The position numbers and the translations under genes were made by a program. Positions 18,910-29,745 of a stretch of 30,658 bases of DNA are shown one piece after another (the first letter of the stretch is position 1; every line of letters begins with the position of its first letter). This stretch comes from Amanita rubescens (Eukaryota > Basidiomycota > Agaricomycetes > Agaricales > Amanitaceae), in the NCBI GenBank assembly GCA_015039365.1, contig WION01000589.1:1-30658 (forward strand), given 5' to 3'. Under the pieces are notes generated by a model. It searched no databases. It saw only the letters and a list, made by a program, of their open reading frames with translations, and was not told the origin of the DNA.

Positions 18910-21746
18910 ATGCGCACGGCCTATCCACTCCCCTCAGGCCTCTCGCAAGAGACGGTCGCCAATACAGCCTCACTTATCCGTATAGTAGCCCTCATTCTTA
19001 TTTCTGGTGCCGCCATTGCCTCTCGCCTATTTGCTGTCGTCAACTTTGAGAGCGTTATTCATGAATTGTAAGGCGCTTTGCTTGCATTGTTCGCCTTCTG
19101 ACATTTTTCTATATAAAGTGACCCATGGTTCAATTAGTGAGCAAGTACGCTACGTATATGGCCCTTGTGATTGAACTTCTTTCCAAACAGTCGCGCGACA
19201 AAGGTTCTTGCGAAAGATGGCTTTTATGTGCGTCGCAATCGCGATTTCTTTGGTTTGAATGCTGAAGAACTGAACTAGGAATTCTGGAACTGGTTTGACC
19301 CCACCGCTTGGTACCCCTTGGGTCGTGTCGTTGGTGGGACTGTGTACCCTGGCATAATGGCCACTAGCGGCGTTATCTACAACGCTCTTCACGCCTTGAA
19401 CCTCCCAGTAGATATTCGGAACGTTTGCGTCCTCCTTGCACCCGGATTTAGCGCATTGACTGCATGGGCGACGTACATGTAAGCACATATACCCTCTTTT
19501 ACTGAACTATTCTTAAAGCTTTGCAGGCTTACAAAAGAAATGAAAGACGAAAGTGCAGGGCTCTTGGCAGCTGCTCTCATCGGTATCGTCCCTGGCTATA
19601 TATCACGGTCTGTGGCCGGGTCCTACGACAACGAAGCTATCGCCATCTTCCTACTCATGTTTACCTTCTTTTGCTGGATCAAAGCTCTGAAACAAGGAAG
19701 CGCTTTGTTTGGGACTGTAGCCGCAGTCTTCTACTTTTACATGGTAGCTGCATGGGGTGCGTCGTATGTTGAAATGCTCCACTTTGTGTTAACGATTTCA
19801 TTAGGTGGCTATGCGTTCATTACAAACATGATTCCATTGCATGCACTAGTGTTGATCTTGATGGGACGTTACTCCAATCGTTTATACGTCGCATACTCGT
19901 CGTGGTATGCGATCGGAACGCTTGCGAGTATGCAAGTTCCGTTTGTCGGATTCCAGCCTGTCAGCACAAGTGAGCACATGGCAGCTCTTGGTATGTCTAC
20001 ATATTATCCGAGATAACGGCGCCCTGAGATATGTCAAGGTGTTTTCGGTCTTTTGCAAATTGTCGCATTCGCTCAGCTTGTTCGCTCTCACATCTCATCA
20101 CGTCAGTTCGAGACATTGCTATTTTCCAGCGTCGTCGCTACCGGAATACTCGGCGCTCTGGCATTCGTACTCCTGACGTACAAAGGATGGATTGCGCCAT
20201 GGACAGGCCGTTTTTACTCTCTATGGGACACTGGCTATGCTAAGAAGTATGTACTCTTATTGTCCGGAATGATCCTTGTTGAAGCCATTGACAGGTACAT
20301 CCCAATCATCGCATCCGTTTCTGAACATCAACCGACAGCCTGGCCATCCTTCTTCATGGATCTTCAATTCCTCATTTTCCTTTTCCCAGCGGGTGTTGCT
20401 CTCTGCTTCCGTCAATTACGGGATGAACATGTCTTTGTCATCATCTATTCTCTCGTGGCGAGCTATTTCGCAGGAGTTATGGTTCGTCTTATGCTGACCC
20501 TCACTCCGGTCGTGTGCGTCGCTTCATCCGTTGCTCTCTCGACACTGTTGGACACATATATCGATCCCACTGAACCTGATGCTTCTCAAGGGCCGAGCGG
20601 GGCCGGGTCCACTTCGAGTGGAACCACGACTGTCGATGTACCCTCTACTCCCTCTACGAAAAAGGCAAAGAAAGCAGCGGCAACAGCAGATCCCTCAACT
20701 CCCAAAGTACTCGATAACGCGTCATCTACTAAGAAGCCTTCCAAGTCTCGTGGCATTTTCGGGTTCGACTCTCGTCTTATCGTTGTCCTCAACACTATTG
20801 GCATGCTCGCCTTTTTCGTTGTTCATTGTACCTGGGTTACGTCAAACGCATATTCTTCACCTTCGGTCGTCCTGGCATCCACTTCTCCCGACGGTTCTCA
20901 GCATATCATAGACGATTTCCGTGAGGCGTACTATTGGTTACGTCAAAACACGCCCCAGGATGCTGTCGTCATGAGCTGGTGGGATTATGGCTATCAAATT
21001 GCCGGCATGGCTGACCGAGCGACACTCGTTGACAATAACACTTGGAACAACAGTGGGTTTTGCATTCTCCTTCAGTTGCTGTATTCTGAATGTTGCTTTA
21101 GCTCACATTGCAACCGTTGGCAAGGCAATGTCAAGCAGCGAGGAAGTTGCGTATCCTATTCTCAGAAAACACGATGTCGATTATGTCCTCATCATCTTTG
21201 GCGGTCTTTTGGGATACTCTGGCGATGATATCAACAAGTTCTTGTGGATGGTTCGGATAGCACAGGGCGTTTGGCCCGACGAGATTCAAGAACCCAATTA
21301 CTTCACCCCGCAAGGCGAATATCGGGTTGACGAACGTGCTTCGCCCACTATGAAGAACAGTTTGATGTATAAGATGTCTTTCTACAGGTACGACTTACTT
21401 TTTTCTCTGTGGTACTTGTAGTCATTGCGACCGTAATGGGAACAGATTTGCCGAACTCTTTGGTGGAGGTCAAGCCGTTGATAGAGTCCGGCAGCAAAAC
21501 CTGCCTAAAAACGGTCCGACATTGGATATTCTCGGTATGTGGCCTTTCTAACTTGTTGGTGATGAGTTTTGAACTTACGTCAATACCGAAGACGAAGCAT
21601 ATACCTCGGAGAATTGGATTGTTCGGATCTATCAGGTCAGGAAAGAGGATAACCTTGGGCGTGACCATAAAACTGCGAACGCGTTTGCGCAGGGGAAGAA
21701 GCGGAAGCGGAGTAAGCCGCAGTCTCGGCGGCGCTCGATGGCATAG
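18910..21746 (+). CDS. STT3: Oligosaccharyltransferase catalytic subunit STT3
   Basis: Eleven exons: 18910-19067, 19119-19136, 19191-19227, 19279-19478, 19527-19756, 19805-19990, 20039-20246, 20295-21052, 21102-21387, 21446-21534, 21592-21746; all GT-AG, phases consistent, 774 codons (yeast Stt3 is 718). The enzyme moves the dolichol-linked glycan to Asn in the ER lumen and is a multi-spanning membrane protein. Landmarks in order: SVIHE-FDPWFNYR (D54) in the first luminal loop, [15 protein letters not shown], many hydrophobic helices, the [10 protein letters not shown] loop, the WWDYG sequon-binding motif at 574-578, NNTWNNT (conserved glycosylated sites), [11 protein letters not shown] (DK motif), and a basic tail ([13 protein letters not shown]). 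A Ser/Thr/Ala/Lys-rich linker ([15 protein letters not shown] region) lengthens it. Exon 2 is only 18 nt and encodes DPWFNY. The ATG at 18910 precedes [16 protein letters not shown] and matches the family's N-terminus. Convergent with the transporter gene downstream. Confidence 0.95.
19119..19136 (+). other. STT3: 18-nt micro-exon of STT3
   Basis: The bases TGACCCATGGTTCAATTA are flanked by ATAAAG upstream and GTGAGC downstream. Splicing joins exon 1 (ending TT) to it as TTT GAC CCA TGG TTC AAT TA and to exon 3 (beginning T) to complete Tyr. It supplies the invariant DPWFNY; skipping it keeps frame (18 nt) but removes the motif. Confidence 0.9.
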
Positions 21747-22500
21747 ATAAGCGTTCTGATTTGTAGATGTACTTGATATAATGCGAGCTATCTATTGTCC
21801 ATCCACTCAAGTACTCAGTACTCGGTACTCATCGTCGATCATCATTGCATCGCTGGCACCTGTGGAAGCGTGGCGTGTGGGGAGTCCACTTAAGCTGATT
21901 CATCTAGACCTGCAACTTCTCGCACATACTCTATTGACTCGAGTTAGTGGAGGAAGCGAAGGCGGGGCTCACTGGGGCTCTTCGCCCGGTTCACCGCAGT
22001 GACGACAAACTATGGCATCTCACTGCGACATGTATTTTGCAAAGGATTTGCGAATGTTCACGAATCCCATTCAACCACGATGGCTAACAGCGACACGAGC
22101 ATGAGGCTCTTTTCTCCACGTGTCGGCAGTACCAAAGATCAAGCTCTTTGTGACCTGTCATTGTAGAGGTGATCTATCTATCGGTTGTTTATTCATAAAG
22201 GTGCGTGCGTCGTAAACTTGTGGCAGACTATTGTATATCCACCGTACCTCCGAGTCCGGATACAAAATCACGCTCGAGTCAACGCCCATATCTTGCCATC
22301 GTCCCAAACAATCCTATTTTCTTGTATGGTACTCACTCAACTCGACGTCGATGATAGGAACGTGGTCTCTCGCGGCGAAGTTCAGAGATGGCCGACCACA
22401 CCCCGCATGCTGACGCCGGTGAAAGACGCTGTCCGATGCGCGAATTTCCATTAGTGCTAATCTGCAAGGCTACTCAACTAGTATACACCTAACTGCTCTT
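21747..22500. other. Convergent intergenic region STT3 / transporter
   Basis: No gene recognised. It should hold both 3' ends. Near 21807-21830 the word GTACTC recurs three times (AGTACTCAGTACTCGGTACTC with one base before). Frames at 21781-22002 and 22185-22454 look random. Confidence 0.6.
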
Positions 22501-24756
22501 TTATATTCTACCCCACCACCCCTTTAATACAAGCCTCCTCGCAATACCCATCATCGCTACTCCAAGCAGAATCATCGAACCCGCATACCACCCAACTGCC
22601 ACAAAGTCCCCCGTATCTGTATTGATCGCCCCCGAGATAGGTGGACCGGCAAGCGCACCAAGTGCCAAAACACTCATGAACATCCCAATCCGACGTCCCA
22701 CATCACTTGTATCTCCCAGATCCATCAGAGGATTCGATAACAGTGAAACATACGCCCCAGAGCTAAATCTAAACAGGTTTTAGCATAGTTACGACCATAT
22801 AACCCGGAGCACCTACCCATATACAACAGCAACGGCCACCAACGCATGAACCGTCCTTGCATACGGCCAAATGAATGTCATCACTCCCGCCAGCACCGTA
22901 AACGGTATCATCACGTTCATCGGGCCCACCCGATCACAGATCACACCGCACACATACCTCCCTACAAGGCTCGACGCATTCGCAATCGGCAACATGTAAA
23001 ATGAGAGGGTCACCGAAATACCATGTACATTCGGCGCTGCAACGTCAATGTACGTTAGCACGGTGTACAAGCCGAGAAAAATCGTAAACGCGGAAAGACA
23101 GTAGAGGGTGAACGCGGGAGACCGGAAGGCCGACAGATTGAGTAAACCACCCGGGAGGTTTTTAGGTGGGAGGCGACGTTTGAGAATGATATTGGATACA
23201 ACTAGAGAGAACATCAGAATGAAACCGAGGATGCGCATGGTCCATTTAAATCTGCGTAGAGTGATTAGCCCAGAGGGGAAAACAGCAGATGGCGCAGTGG
23301 TATTCACCCAACTTGCGGTATCAGGTTTTTCACGGCAATAGGCAGCGTTGTTCCACCTAGTGATGATCCCGTCGCAACAATTCCCATTGCAAGACCGCGC
23401 CTCTTTTTGAACCAGTGGGCTATAACAGCCGTCGTTGGGCCAAATATCCCTCCGCATGCAAGCTAATACAATTGGTATCAGAGATTGGATTCGGTGTATA
23501 AAAGCCAAGAAACCTACCCCAACCGCAAACCCCTGGCACAGCAAGAACTGCCAATAGACATGGCACTCTGCCACAAGAAAGGTGGCGGTGACTAAGACAA
23601 TGCTGCAAGGAATAAAGATGGAGCGAAAATATCCCAAATCGAATAATCGCCCAATGAGAATTGCGGGAAAGAACACGAGTGCGTATTGAATTGACCCGAT
23701 CCATGCTCTAGCCCCATGTTAAAAAATACAAATCGAGAGATGTGAGAAGACGCACATATTTGAAGGTGTCGAGTCCTTCAAGATCGTACTTTGATAATAC
23801 GACTGAAAAATCTAAGAAAAAGTACCGTGAGTTATATCCTCCATCACGCATCTGAAGTAGTGCATTACTCACTCCCCAAGAATTTACATATCCAAACCTG
23901 TGTTTTAAGAAGCGTCAGCGAATCCAAAAAGTTTTCCGCCCTGCCGCCGCTTGGAGTCAGGTTCGTTCAGAATCCGAAGTCAAATTATGACCATCACGGA
24001 AACGGCCGGCCCAGAGAACCGATAAAGCCGACGACCAGGAACAACCGGCTATCAAGTCGTCCCTGTTAGCCCCTGGTGGACGCGACACGGCGACGAAAGC
24101 GCAGAACAGGACAGGGAAAATAAAACTCACGTTGAAAACGTGTTCAATAGTGCCTACACATTGCAAAATTGAAGCTTGTAAGTCAACAAGTAGAACGAAA
24201 GACATGATTTGTCGCTCACCCCCAAAACCATCGTCCAAGCCATGAACCCGCCATCTGGATAGATGTCCTCTTCGGTCTTCGCTTGGAGGTCGGCCTCGAG
24301 AGCGTTTAGATCTTTCTCACGTGCCTGTTCGGCTTTCTCTGCATCTTTTACGCCTCTGATCCGTGCCCACCATGAGACATTTCCTTTATCGGCCTTCTCT
24401 TTTCCTTTAACGCTTCCACTTCCTGATTTGTACAGGCCTTTTTCGCCGACGGACGCTGTTTTTGAACCGCCTTTGACGGTGGAAACCGTAAACGCAGATT
24501 CAACCGACGGACGCCTGTGTAGGGAAAACGACACAACGGAAAAGGCTCCGCGTTCGACAGATGCTCCATCGTCGTCTTCATGGTCTTCGTCGTCGTCATA
24601 GAGTTCATCCAGATGGCATTGAGAGCGGATAGACGATCCGTGGATGGATTTTTCTGGTATCTTTGACTGAGACGAGGATGGGCTGTCGTCACCGTACAAG
24701 CCGCCATTGGCGTTGCGGGCCAGTTTTTCTGAAGTAGGGCGGACGGAATTGGGCAT
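22501..24756 (-). CDS. MFS transporter, monocarboxylate (MCT/Mch-like) type
   Basis: Eight exons on the minus strand: 24220-24756, 24131-24153, 23873-23897, 23756-23811, 23518-23707, 23308-23462, 22817-23251, 22501-22768; phases agree, 562 codons. Residues 1 to about 165 are a soluble, Ser/Glu/Asp/Lys-rich cytosolic tail with an acidic run (DDDEDHEDDD). The membrane part opens with YPDGGFMAWTMVLGALL, the PDGG-W signature of fungal monocarboxylate-type carriers, then FGYVNSWGIFQSYYQ, SNIAWIGSIQYALVFFPA, a GLAMGIVATGSSLGG helix, a cytosolic middle loop and six further helices ending LVLKGWWGRI. Such carriers move monocarboxylates, riboflavin or unknown solutes; the substrate cannot be read. Exons 2 and 3 are 23 and 25 nt, separated by a 233-nt intron. 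The start MPNSVRPTSEK was preferred over an in-frame ATG at 24864 because the intervening residues look like leader. The gene diverges from the poly(A) polymerase gene. Confidence 0.9.
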
Positions 24757-26537
24757 CGGTCGTTTGCTGTTCAACACTTGAAAATGAGAAGACGGCGTGT
24801 TTATAAGGTAGGCTATAAGCGCGATATTACGAGGGCAGATAATTCTCTGCCAGGTGACTTGCAAGTCAAATAGGCTGAGCTAAATTGCCTAGTACCCGGG
24901 CCGTGCGTCAGTATGTATGTATGCACAAATGTGGACATTCCCATAAATATACGTATGGGGTAAGGAAATGAGCAGTAAATAAGAGCTCACCTCGGGGACG
25001 TCGACACCGGGCGATGTGATGCTTCTACTGCTTCTTCCCTTTGCCCTTATCGGAACAGGCAAAAACCTACTGTATACGTACAAGGCAAGGAAATCAGTCG
25101 AGAAGGCGAGGCAAAATGAAGTTGCCGTATGGAAGGGGGCTCGGGAATGAAGAATCTCGTTGGATTTTCATGATAATAAATAGGAAAAATAAGTCAACTA
25201 ATTTAAGTTTCAGTGCTGGCCGAGGCCGGCCGCACTTGCCTGGTGATGGTCGGGAAGTGAACGTCTCGACGATCATGAGGTCAACAAAGTTGCCGGCGGC
25301 AGCAATCGAAACGGACCTACGAGAGTTCCGTTTTGTTGCTATTGGATGGAGATGACTACCGTGGCAAGCAATGAGACTTCAGAATGGCAAATGCGGATAT
25401 GACAAAGGCGTTTTGGCGAGTCGGGATATAGTTGATGTGACACGCTGGGCCGTCGGCATTTACTACTATGTATAGTCACGCTCACAGGATTCATAATGCA
25501 TGCCGCTTCCGAAATGGCTTTCTCGAACGCGAGCGCTGATATCTCATTTGTTGCAAGGGCAAACGGCTGATGAATCGATGACAAACGCCACCGGTTATGA
25601 AGCCATGGCAAGCTCTGACACTGGCAGGTTGTATATTTAGCACCGGATTTTCAGATGGCTGGCATCCATACGCATGGACGCCACTTTGTACCTGCACGAG
25701 GACCGTTCACTTCCTCGGTCTTTGCAACTCAAGCTACGAGGGCTTAGCCAACATGTACACTGCAGCTGGAGGTCCGTTTTTTCCGCGTGTTGTATGCTTT
25801 GGGCTACAGATCAAGCTGCCATGAAGTGACGTTTCGCCGATTGACATTTATTTCTGTGGAACGTTCGCGAAGGAGGTATGCGCTGCAAAGCTTAAGGATC
25901 CCTGCGGCAATCGACAATATTCCTACCTTGAAAAAAGAGGTGAGAGACATGTCAGCATGAATTCGCGGACCGATGTTCATTAATGCCTTGTTTATTAGAA
26001 TCCGCAATTAGAACTTGTTGGTCTGACCAGGTCCGAAGGTACCGTTATCGTCGTAACGTGCCATTCTCGGCTAGCGGCGTTTTTCTGTCATATTAAAAGT
26101 GTGCAATTTGGTATAGCTTAAGGAGTATAGTACTTCAGTACTCAGTCTTCATTACAGTGCAGGGCTGTGTGTAGCGTGTTACAAAGTTAGAGTCTTTCTA
26201 CGCTCATGAGTAATAGGAACAAATCTGTCCCAGTCGGCCCGTGTCTGCAAATTGCGAACTCATCGGGGACAAAAAAAATGATGGACTCTGGGACAGATGA
26301 CAAATATTTAATGTCCTTGTGTTACTATCTCCGTACATCCCCTGATGCTTATTGCTCAATACACATTTCTACTTGCAAAAATAGTAACTTGCTGATTGGA
26401 ATTTCAACGCGATAAGATAGTGAATAAATTTCTATTCCTAGCCTGAGATTATGTAATAATAATATGGTTTGGAAACAGCCCCAGGAATAAACAAATATCA
26501 CCATCTAGCAAACCGTCGCTGGCGACACTCGCCGAAA
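24757..26537. other. Long divergent intergenic region
   Basis: About 1.8 kb between two divergent genes, with no family recognised in any frame. Near the transporter, on the minus strand, a possible 5' leader intron runs from GTGAGC (about 24990) to an acceptor at CTAG (about 24890). At 25216-25230 is a GGCC-rich semi-palindrome (GGCCGAGGCCGGCC). At 26128-26146 is a TAGTACTTCAGTACTCAGT word like that at 21.8 kb. Short frames at 25041-25824 have no visible domain. Confidence 0.5.
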
Positions 26538-28740
26538 ATGAGTTCACCGCGCCCAACATCTGACAGGGTTCCTCCAACTTCATCGAGGGAACGGAAATCC
26601 AAAAAACGCAAACAGAAGAGCGAAAACGAACTGAAAAACCAACCTGAGGCGAGTGGTGTCAACGGCAGTGCAGATGGGCAAGCTACAATCAACCCTGACG
26701 TCACATTCGGGGAGGATTTCCTTGCGTTTGGTCCTTTGGATGACTCTGAGGTGGAACCGGGGCCCATGGAACGTAGAAAAGACAAAGGAAAAGGTGCCAG
26801 CGTCTAAATCAGGTTTTCCGCGTCTTTCTTACCAACAGTGCAATAGGCCGTGAAACTTCGCCGCCACCGCGAGAATGGGATAGAGGCAAATCTAGAGACG
26901 AAGATCGCGGTGGCAAGCGCAAATATGACATGGTCTTTGACTTCAATGATGGCTATGCCAACAAGAAGCAACGCGTCTCCGCCAACTCGCGCAAGACGCC
27001 CTGGTTGGACAAGTTCGACTGGGAGAACTGCAAGAATGTTGCCGAGATGTGAGTAGATAACACGTATTGATGCTAGCTGCTTGAAGTTGCTTATCCTGTA
27101 GGGCAGGTTGCATCGTGAAGTGGAGGCTTTCACAAATTGGATATCGCCGACGCCTGTTGAGGATGAAATTCGGGGGCTGATTGTGAATTGCATTACGAAA
27201 GCGGTCACACAGCAGTTTCCTGACGCTCAAGTATTTCCGTTTGGGAGCTATGAGACAAAGTTGTATTTGCCATTAGGGTGAGTGCTATCTGTATTCACGA
27301 CAGCCGTTCTAAAACTCTCATATAGCGACATCGACCTAGTCATTCTATCGCAATCCATGGCGTACAGTGATAGACAAACCGTTCTGTATGCACTTGCAAA
27401 CACTCTAAAACGCGCAGGCATCACCTCTAAAGTGACAGTTATTGCTCGAGCCAAGGTCCCCATCGTGAAATTTGTCACCGTGTATGGGAGGATAAACGTT
27501 GATATCAGCGTCAACCAACAGAACGGCATCATTTCTGGGAGCATTATCAATGGCTTCCTGAAAGATATGCATGCTGGATCGGGGGAGGGCAGCCTTGCTT
27601 TGCGGAGTCTTGTCCTAATAACCAAGGCATTCCTGAACCAAAGAAGTTTGAACGAAGTGTACACAGGCGGGCTTGGAAGTTATAGCATCGTTTGCATGGC
27701 GATCAGCTTCCTCCAGATGCACCCCAAAATACGAAGAGGCGAGATTGACCCGGACAAGAACCTTGGCGTTCTCTTGGTGGAATTCTTTGAACTGTACGGC
27801 TGTTACTTCAACTATGAAGAAGCCGGGATTTCTGTTCGGAATGGAGGGTACTACTTCCAGAAGAAGCAGCGGGGTTGGGTCGATTATCAAAAGGGCGGTT
27901 TGGTATCCATTGAAGATCCAGCAGACTCTAGTGAGTATATGTTCCTCTTGTTTATAGTAAAGACTGACGACGAACAGCGAACGACATTTCCAAGGGGTCA
28001 TTTGGCTTTCAGCGTGTTCGAATGGCCCTCGCAGGGGCGCATGGAATTCTCACGTCGACTGCATATCTTCGGGCAGGAGTACTGAACTCGAGGCGCCATT
28101 CTCAATCAATCCATCTCCGTGATCGATATGAAGCGCAAGATGTGAGCATCTTGTCTAGTGTCATGGGCGTCACGCAAGAGGTTTGTGCCTGAAATCATGA
28201 TATGAAATTATAATGGCTCACGTTACCCAGACGATCAATCACCGAAAACTTGTGCAAGAGGTCTATGACAAGAAGGTCTTGCATAATATGATGGGCATTG
28301 CACCTCAGCCTGTCGTCGTGAAAGCGAGTTCAAGTGTGAGCGCGACAGTGAATGGAAAGTCAAGCGGCTCGGCTACAGCGTATCATGCCGTTCATGCTGC
28401 ATGGGAGGGGAATGATGATGATGATATCGTTTCTGATATCCGCCCCGCTACGTACGATGAAGAGGAGGAGGGCAGATACCATATTGGTCGTGGACGGTCC
28501 CCGCCTCATAAGCGGCGGAAAACGGGAAAGACTGCAGACCTCCATACCGTTTTTACCACTGACGATGAGGGCGAATGCTCGTCGTCCTCTGCTGCACACT
28601 CTGATGGTGAGCATCGGGATACGAATCGTCGTGCTGGTGATCGTAGGCGAGCGGAGCAGACCGAGGGTGTCGGCAAACGGAGATACTGGTTAGCGAAGGG
28701 ATCTGTTGGCATACCCGATGAAGAAGACACAGGGTGGTGA
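26538..28740 (+). CDS. Trf4/5 (Cid14)-type non-canonical poly(A) polymerase
   Basis: Six exons: 26538-26793, 26847-27048, 27107-27277, 27326-27930, 27978-28180, 28231-28740; all GT-AG, 648 codons. The N-terminal 110 residues or so are charged and low in complexity (RERKSKKRKQK). The nucleotidyltransferase core has FPFGSYETKLYLPLGDIDLVI with the catalytic pair D211/D213 and a third Asp at 269 in INVDISVNQQNG. The PAP-associated domain follows: YSIVCMAISFLQMHP, NLGVLLVEFFELYG, FNYEEAGISVRNGGYY, then the nucleotide-recognition stretch SIEDPADSTNDISKGSFGFQ. The tail is acidic and basic (HKRRKTGK). Family members add short oligo(A) tails to aberrant nuclear RNAs as part of TRAMP-like complexes, marking them for the exosome. 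Start chosen at MSSPRPTSDRV; an upstream in-frame ATG at 26469 would add 23 residues. The 3' splice site of intron 1 is the second AG (TGCAATAG); the earlier one gives a stop. Confidence 0.93.
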
Positions 28741-29025
28741 TGTATTTTACCCAGGAGGATGGTACCTTATATATATCTAGCTTTGTGGATGACATCGTCC
28801 TTAGTTAATGTATTCCTCTATTTTCCGATACAAAAGACCTCGAAAGATCGGTCAACAGCGGTGCACTAGGCGTCGTTTATGCGTCACCCTAAGTTCAGGG
28901 CTTCGCGGATAACTTCGGTGGGTATGCGGGGTGTCTGCGCCATGTCGTGTCTGACGGTCTCTGACCTTCGCGACTGTTCTATATATGCCATTTTCACGTG
29001 AAAAATAATACCACGTCAGTAGCAC
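28741..29025. other. Intergenic, 3' of poly(A) polymerase gene
   Basis: No gene seen. It ends in a cluster of palindromes with CACGTG sites. Confidence 0.6.
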
Positions 29026-29044
29026 GTGGTCGGTCCGCGCGGAC
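28991..29044. promoter_or_regulatory. Palindrome cluster with two CACGTG boxes
   Basis: TTTTCACGTGAAAA (28991-29004) is a perfect 14-bp palindrome centred on CACGTG. A second CACGTG lies at 29023-29028, and GTCCGCGCGGAC (29033-29044) is a perfect 12-bp palindrome. CACGTG is the core bound by bHLH regulators. Position suggests an old promoter of the kinase relic downstream, but binding is inferred only. Confidence 0.5.
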
Positions 29045-29290
29045 TCACCTCGTTTCTCCCCGTTGAATCCTCCGAGGAGCCCGTCAGCGCTAAAGAACTT
29101 GAACTATTGCACCCCAAGCCAACAACTAACATCGGTAGAGAAAGATTCTGTTTGGAAATTCCGATTTTACCTGACGAGGGACAAGCGGGTTCTCCTCAAA
29201 CCGGTCACATGGCGCGGTTAAGCAGGCCGTCGGTATTGCCTCAATGGACAGAGGTTGGTGTTGATGGCGCCCTTGAACCACCGGAACTAG
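29041..29290 (+). pseudogene. Possible 5' piece of the kinase relic
   Basis: An open stretch without a usable ATG (frame LPVESSEEPVSAKELELLH onward) ends in CTAG|GTAGGT, a plausible donor, with an acceptor near 29391 (TCCTCAG). It precedes the kinase relic on the same strand at a distance fitting its N-terminal part, but I recognise no kinase motif in it. It is listed as a guess. Confidence 0.25.
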
Positions 29291-29745
29291 GTAGGTTGTG
29301 TGTTGGCAATTAAATTTAAAGATGCGGGCGCCGGTAGGTTCTCTTGTAGCATCTCGGATGCATGAACTGACTAACATGATGCAAATCCTCAGCGCTCACC
29401 AACAGTAACAGCCAGACAGGACCCTCTCGGAACAGCACTTTACACTAGAGAACAATCCCGATGAATGTGACAAAGGCTTTCCAATTAATTGTGTAACACC
29501 ATTGTGTGCCAGGATTGGTGTCGCCGCTCAGGGAAGTAAGGGTGTAATACGTATACATGCCTGCCAGCATTTTCTTTGGTTGGGCCATACGCGTCCCTTC
29601 CATTTTGTTGTCGTACTCGTGGGGTTGACGTCAAGTCTTGTGCTTCGATGGGAAGATGGGTGGAAAAGGCTCTTTGTTTGGCCTGCCAGCTTCAAAGGCT
29701 TTTCTGTGCCGTTTATCAGTTGTGTGCTTCTCTCTTCATTCGAGT

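Noticed and set aside
18510..18985. Small genes upstream of STT3
   Set aside because: The frames are short, have no recognised family and overlap the STT3 start; there is no supporting motif.
19150..19488. 112-codon minus-strand frame
   Set aside because: It lies antisense to STT3 exons and introns 2-4, whose motifs are unmistakable.
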